From positions 1 to 64,000 of the forward strand of contig CAYMDO010000005.1 in assembly GCA_964389365.1 (NCBI GenBank): DNA of 64,000 bases. The letters run 5' to 3'. This DNA comes from UBA993 sp964389365 (GTDB lineage: Bacteria > Bacillota > Dethiobacteria > DTU022). Shown here piece by piece: positions 60,351 through 64,000 of the stretch (the stretch's first letter is position 1; each line of letters begins with the position of its first letter). Both the position numbers and the translations under genes were made by a program. The notes below the pieces were generated by a model, which ran no database searches, had not been told where the DNA came from, and saw only the letters and a program-made list of their open reading frames with translations.

Positions 60351-61697
60351 ATGACCCAAAGTGAAATGAACCGGGCAAAACGCCACCTGGAAACAACTGC
60401 CAGGATGAAAGATATGCTGCCACGCTTTTTTATGAGGATGATGGAAAGGCGCTTCAGCAACGAACCCCTGGCCTGGTGTATGGTCGGGGTGCCGCCGGAA
60501 CTGCTGAAAGCATTTGACCTGCTCTTTGAATGGCCGGAAAATTTCGGGACCATGTGCGCCAGCCGGCTGGTTGCCCCCCGCTTTATCGAAGTGGCCGAAG
60601 GCGACGGTTACTCACCGGAGCTTTGCTCTTATGTTACTAATACGATGGGTTACTGCAAACTGTTCAGGGAAAAGGGCGAGGCCCCCGATGAATCGCCGTT
60701 GCCGGGCGGAATGGGCACACCGGCGATGCTTCTAGGTTCCGGTTTTATCTGCGAGCCGCGCTGGAAGTGGTTCCAGTCGGTGGCGACCCGTTTTTTTGAT
60801 GTTCCCGTTTACAGCACCGATCCACTGGCGCCCCCCTGGGACGTTGACCCCACAGACCCGCGGATCGAAAATCATTACCTGGCCCTGCTGCGGGAGGATC
60901 TGGCCGGGCAGATCGATTTCCTGGAAAAGCAGACCGGCAAAAAACTTGATTTAGCTGCCTTGCGGGAGATAATGGCCCTGTCGCACCGGGCGCTTGCCTA
61001 CTGGCGCGATACCCTGGCGCTGCGCAAGGCCGTTCCCACCCCGATGGGCTCAACCGACTATTTCCACGCCATTATTCCCCAGATGTACCTGGTCGGCGAC
61101 CAGGAGGCAGTTGATTTCTACCGGGAAATGTATGAAGAGGTAAAAGATCGGGTTGCGCGCGGAGTCGGAGTGGCGGAGGAAGAAAAATACCGGCTGATCT
61201 GGTTCGGGCTGCCGCCCTGGTTCAATATGGGCATCTTTAATTACCTTGAATCCCTGGGCGCCGTCTTTGCCTACGAATCCACTTACAACGTGGGCGACTG
61301 CTTTGAAGTTGATTTAGGCGATCCTCTGGAAGCGCTGGTCAGGCGCACCTGGCAGCGCGCCCTCAAGATGCATGAATACGGGGCGGAAGCGATGCCTGAG
61401 CTGTGCAACCCCGCCGTTTTCGGAGGTTTCGTCGGCAGCAGTTTGCTTGAAGAACTAACCCGCGATTTCAGCCTGACCGGCGCGGTGATGCACCTGACCC
61501 GGTCCTGCAGGGCAGTATCCTTCGGCGAAGTTCACACCCGCAACCGCTTCGCCAAGATCGGCCTCCCTTCTATGATTTTCGAAAGCGATATGGCCGACCC
61601 GCGTCTCTGGTCGGACGCCCAGATCAAAACAAGGCTGCATGCTTTCATTGAAACAATGGACAAAGCGCAGAAAGGGGAACAGCCGAGTGACCGCTGA
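60351..61697 (+). CDS. 2-hydroxyacyl-CoA dehydratase family subunit (first of a pair)
   Basis: Member of the 2-hydroxyacyl-CoA dehydratase / benzoyl-CoA reductase BC-subunit family, oxygen-sensitive [4Fe-4S] proteins of anaerobic amino acid or aromatic metabolism. The pattern AWCMVGVPPELLKAFDLLFEWPENFGTMCASR, then LCSYVTNTMGYCKLF, matches the cluster-binding N-terminal domain; later QIDFLEKQTGKKLDLAALREIM is a family helix. ATG at 60351 is seven bases behind GGAGG and gives 448 residues; the longer frame has 16 extra residues. Substrate not assignable. Confidence 0.8.
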   Translation: MTQSEMNRAKRHLETTARMKDMLPRFFMRMMERRFSNEPLAWCMVGVPPELLKAFDLLFEWPENFGTMCASRLVAPRFIEVAEGDGYSPELCSYVTNTMGYCKLFREKGEAPDESPLPGGMGTPAMLLGSGFICEPRWKWFQSVATRFFDVPVYSTDPLAPPWDVDPTDPRIENHYLALLREDLAGQIDFLEKQTGKKLDLAALREIMALSHRALAYWRDTLALRKAVPTPMGSTDYFHAIIPQMYLVGDQEAVDFYREMYEEVKDRVARGVGVAEEEKYRLIWFGLPPWFNMGIFNYLESLGAVFAYESTYNVGDCFEVDLGDPLEALVRRTWQRALKMHEYGAEAMPELCNPAVFGGFVGSSLLEELTRDFSLTGAVMHLTRSCRAVSFGEVHTRNRFAKIGLPSMIFESDMADPRLWSDAQIKTRLHAFIETMDKAQKGEQPSDR

Positions 61698-62820
61698 AAA
61701 AGCACCCAACCTTATTAACTCCAGGGATTCCATCCTGAATGAGGAAACTATCCGCAGTATTAAAGCAGAAACCGGAAAGCCGGTGATCGGTTATCTTTGC
61801 TGCTTTGCCCCACCGGAGATAATCAGCGCCGCTGGGGCAATCCCCTACCGGATCACCGGGCTGCCCGGCGACAACAACTCCGCTGCCGATGCCTATACCG
61901 AACCCTATGGCTGCTCCTACGTGCGCAACATCCTGGCCCGGGCGGCCAGGGGGGAATATGATTTTCTTGACGGGCTGGTTATCTCCCACAGCTGCGATAT
62001 GGTGCAGCGGCTTTACGGCATCTGGACCTATTACCACCCGCTGGCCTATTCATACCTTTTTAATGTGCCCCACCAGGTCAGCCCCCAGGCACAGCGTTTT
62101 TACAAACGGGAACTTGACTTTTTCAAAGAAAGCCTGGAAAAATTTACAGGGCATGCGGCTACCCGTGAAAAAGTGGCCGCGGAGATCGAGCTTTCCAACC
62201 AAAACCGGGCTTTGGTGCGTAAACTTTACGATTTACGCAGGAAAAAACATCCGGGTATCAGCGGCAGCAGGATGTTCAACCTGCTGATGGCCGGGGGAGT
62301 TTTGCCGGCGCCCGTATTCCGGGCCAAACTTGAAGAAGCCCTGGGCACAGCCGAAAAAGCGGCGGGCTCGGAGCCGGTTAAACCACGTATCCTGGTGTGG
62401 GGCAGCATTATGGATGACAGCGCCCTTTTCCGCATGATTGAAGCAGCAGGGGCGGATGTGGTTGCCGACGATACCTGCATCGGCTTCCGAACCTGGGAAA
62501 AGGATGTGCCCCTGACCGCTGATCCTAACGACGGACTGACCGGGCATTATCTGGTTAACTTCCAGTGCCCGCGTACCGACCGGGGCCCCGGCATTAAGCG
62601 TTTTGGCTACCTAGTGGAAAGAGCGCATGAATACAGGGTTGACGGAATAATAGGCTACGTGATCTCTTTCTGCGATCCGCACAAGTTCGATTACCCCGAC
62701 TTGCGCGATTACCTGAAGCAGGAGGGCCTGCCGATGCTCCTGATCGACGACAATTATAGTTTTGAACCGGCCGGGGCAATCGAAACAAGATTGCAGGCCT
62801 TTGTCGAAATGCTCGTGTAA
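61687..62820 (+). CDS. 2-hydroxyacyl-CoA dehydratase family subunit (second of a pair)
   Basis: Same family as the preceding gene, 377 residues. Family blocks: VIGYLCCFAPPEIISAAGAIPYRITG, EPYGCSYVRNIL, DFLDGLVISHSCDMVQRLYGIW, RILVWGSIMDDSALFRMIEAAGADVVADDTCIGFR and the late VDGIIGYVISFCDPHKFDYPDLRDYL with LLIDDNYSFEPAGAIETRLQAFVEML. GTG at 61687 overlaps the upstream stop by 11 bases, so the two are coupled. The archerase-type activator (HgdC) normally near such pairs is not seen. Confidence 0.87.
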   Translation: MTAEKAPNLINSRDSILNEETIRSIKAETGKPVIGYLCCFAPPEIISAAGAIPYRITGLPGDNNSAADAYTEPYGCSYVRNILARAARGEYDFLDGLVISHSCDMVQRLYGIWTYYHPLAYSYLFNVPHQVSPQAQRFYKRELDFFKESLEKFTGHAATREKVAAEIELSNQNRALVRKLYDLRRKKHPGISGSRMFNLLMAGGVLPAPVFRAKLEEALGTAEKAAGSEPVKPRILVWGSIMDDSALFRMIEAAGADVVADDTCIGFRTWEKDVPLTADPNDGLTGHYLVNFQCPRTDRGPGIKRFGYLVERAHEYRVDGIIGYVISFCDPHKFDYPDLRDYLKQEGLPMLLIDDNYSFEPAGAIETRLQAFVEMLV

Positions 62821-62899
62821 GTCGAAAAAAAACCTTGTATCATCGCATTATTTGTGCGAGAATAATACCATTATTTTTGCCTGAAGGGGCGTGAACCAG

Positions 62900-64000
62900 G
62901 TGGCCCTTATCGTCCAGAAGTACGGCGGCACGTCAGTAGCTTCGCTCGATCATATCCGTCGCGTAGCAGAAGCGGTTGCTGCACGAAGACAGGAAGGTAA
63001 CGATATTGCCGTTGTGGTATCGGCTATGGGCGGCCAGACGGATCATCTGCTGGAAATGGCAGCACGTATTAGCCCCGATACACCAGGCCGCGAGCAGGAT
63101 GCCCTGGTAGCCACCGGTGAGCAGGTCTGCGCCGCCCTGATGGCTATCACTTTAAACAGCATCGGCTGCCCGGCTAACTCGCTTATGGGTTTACAACTGC
63201 CGCTAATTACAGACTCGGTTCATACCAGGGCAAGGATCCTGGATTTGCAAACCAGTAAATTAAAACAGCTGCTCAACGATGGGGTTGTACCGGTAATCGC
63301 CGGGTTTCAGGGGATCAGCGAGGAAGGCAACATTACAACCCTGGGGCGGGGCGGATCAGATACAACTGCCGTAGCTATTGCTGCCGCGATCCAGGCCGAC
63401 TGCTGCGAAATATATACCGATGTTGACGGGGTCTACACGGCAGACCCCAATATATGCCCCAAAGCCCGTCATCTCGACAAAATATCTTACTCCGAAATGC
63501 TGGAACTGGCCAGCCTGGGCGCCAAGGTGCTTCATTCGCGTTCTGTTGAACTGGCCCAAAAATATACTGTGCCGCTGGTCGTTAAATCTTCATTCGGGAG
63601 CGACAAGCAGACCTGGATTGTCAACGAGGAGGACATTATGGAATATTCTGTTATTCAAGGCGTGACGCTTGAGCGAAATGTTTCCAAAATATCACTGATT
63701 CGCGTCCCCGACCGGCCGGGTATCGCCCACCGGATTTTGTCGCCCCTGGCTGAAGCAGCCATCAATGTCGATATGATCATCCAGAATGCCAGCATCGACG
63801 GCCTGGCAGACTTCACCTTCACCATTGCCAAGACCGACCGAGAAAAAGCTACCCGGCTGGTAGAAAAAGTTGCCGCTGAAATCGGCGCGCCCGAAGTCCT
63901 GACCGCCAATAATATCGTTAAAGTTTCTGCTGTCGGCATCGGTATCAAGACTAATCCCGGGGTAGCGGCAAAGATGTTTAAATCGCTCTCTGCTGAAAAT
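62900..64000 (+). CDS. lysC: Aspartate kinase LysC, cut by the right edge
   Basis: Phosphorylates aspartate, first step to lysine, threonine and methionine. Reading from the GTG at 62900 (ten bases behind AAGGGG) gives ALIVQKYGGTSVASLDHI, VVVSAMGGQTDHLLEM, LVATGEQVCAALM, LGRGGSDTTAVAIAAA, CEIYTDVDGVYTADP and LGAKVLHSRSVELA, then the ACT region (ISLIRVPDRPGIAHRIL, then VKVSAVGIGIKTNPGVAAKMF). At least 367 codons are present; the last part of the second ACT domain is outside. No lysine riboswitch is seen in the 79-base gap upstream. Confidence 0.95.
   Translation, partial: MALIVQKYGGTSVASLDHIRRVAEAVAARRQEGNDIAVVVSAMGGQTDHLLEMAARISPDTPGREQDALVATGEQVCAALMAITLNSIGCPANSLMGLQLPLITDSVHTRARILDLQTSKLKQLLNDGVVPVIAGFQGISEEGNITTLGRGGSDTTAVAIAAAIQADCCEIYTDVDGVYTADPNICPKARHLDKISYSEMLELASLGAKVLHSRSVELAQKYTVPLVVKSSFGSDKQTWIVNEEDIMEYSVIQGVTLERNVSKISLIRVPDRPGIAHRILSPLAEAAINVDMIIQNASIDGLADFTFTIAKTDREKATRLVEKVAAEIGAPEVLTANNIVKVSAVGIGIKTNPGVAAKMFKSLSAEN

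Noticed and set aside
62821..62899. Lysine riboswitch before lysC
   Set aside because: Only 79 bases, without L-box elements; lysine riboswitches need about 180 nt.
1..64000. CRISPR array, prophage or transposase genes
   Set aside because: No regularly spaced long repeats, phage structural genes or transposase-like frames were seen.

Overview
The window looks like chromosomal DNA of an anaerobic, Clostridia-like member of the Bacillota (Firmicutes). The evidence is a dcw cluster headed by mraZ, a YmfF/YmfH M16 peptidase pair, MurT-GatD, an Asp23-type protein, a bifunctional Rel protein, and oxygen-sensitive enzymes: an NAD-type formate dehydrogenase with HylB/NuoF-like subunits, a 2-hydroxyacyl-CoA dehydratase-type pair and a RACo-like corrinoid-protein activator. 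Many genes start with GTG or TTG behind a strong Shine-Dalgarno (SD) sequence, so the longest open frame often overstates the protein.

Layout. Positions 1-49 (minus strand) are the 5' end of a group IIC intron lying just behind a terminator-type hairpin that follows ftsZ. Positions 117-13843 (minus) are a compact division and wall cluster, mraZ-rsmH-ftsL-ftsI-murF-mraY-murD-ftsW-murG-murB-ftsQ-ftsA-ftsZ, with a MraZ-type operator over its promoter; murE and murC are absent. Positions 14074-15399 encode MgtE, ending in a strong terminator. Positions 15468-15644 hold a 6S RNA. Positions 15713-18805 are a single reading frame fusing histidyl- and aspartyl-tRNA synthetase. Positions 18925-33472 (minus) carry dtd, rel, recJ, lapA, secF, secD, aroB, aroC, ogt, hisJ, hisI, hisA, hisB and hisD, in reverse order of transcription, with a good promoter before hisD. 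aroA follows at 33604-34884.

Positions 35031-42854 hold a P-loop/Asp23 fusion protein and a formate dehydrogenase locus (nuoE-like, nuoF-like, fdhA, then a GH1 glucosidase gene, then fdhD). In that locus FdhA lacks its usual C-terminal molybdopterin-binding domain. Positions 42972-46738 carry a phosphoesterase, a TetR regulator with a probable operator, 5-formyl-THF cyclo-ligase and a short-type ProRS. Positions 46829-49462 encode the most unusual protein here: a class III aminotransferase joined to an acyl-ACP-reductase-like domain that keeps the catalytic cysteine. It would fit conversion of an acyl thioester to an aldehyde and then to an amine. Gmd and the M16 pair follow.

Positions 53431-58258 (plus) carry tRNA-Arg(CCG) with its own promoter and terminator, a RACo-like ferredoxin/ASKHA protein, a CBS-pair protein, and MurT-GatD for lipid II amidation. 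Positions 58262-60138 (minus) are hisG and a membrane-anchored parvulin behind a consensus promoter. Positions 60351-62820 (plus) encode two 2-hydroxyacyl-CoA dehydratase-family subunits, and lysC runs off the right edge.

Together the region covers wall synthesis and division, translation, stringent response, protein export, aromatic amino acid and histidine synthesis, and anaerobic redox metabolism. No CRISPR array, prophage or transposase gene was seen. All functional calls come from reading motifs and neighbourhoods by eye; no database search was run.
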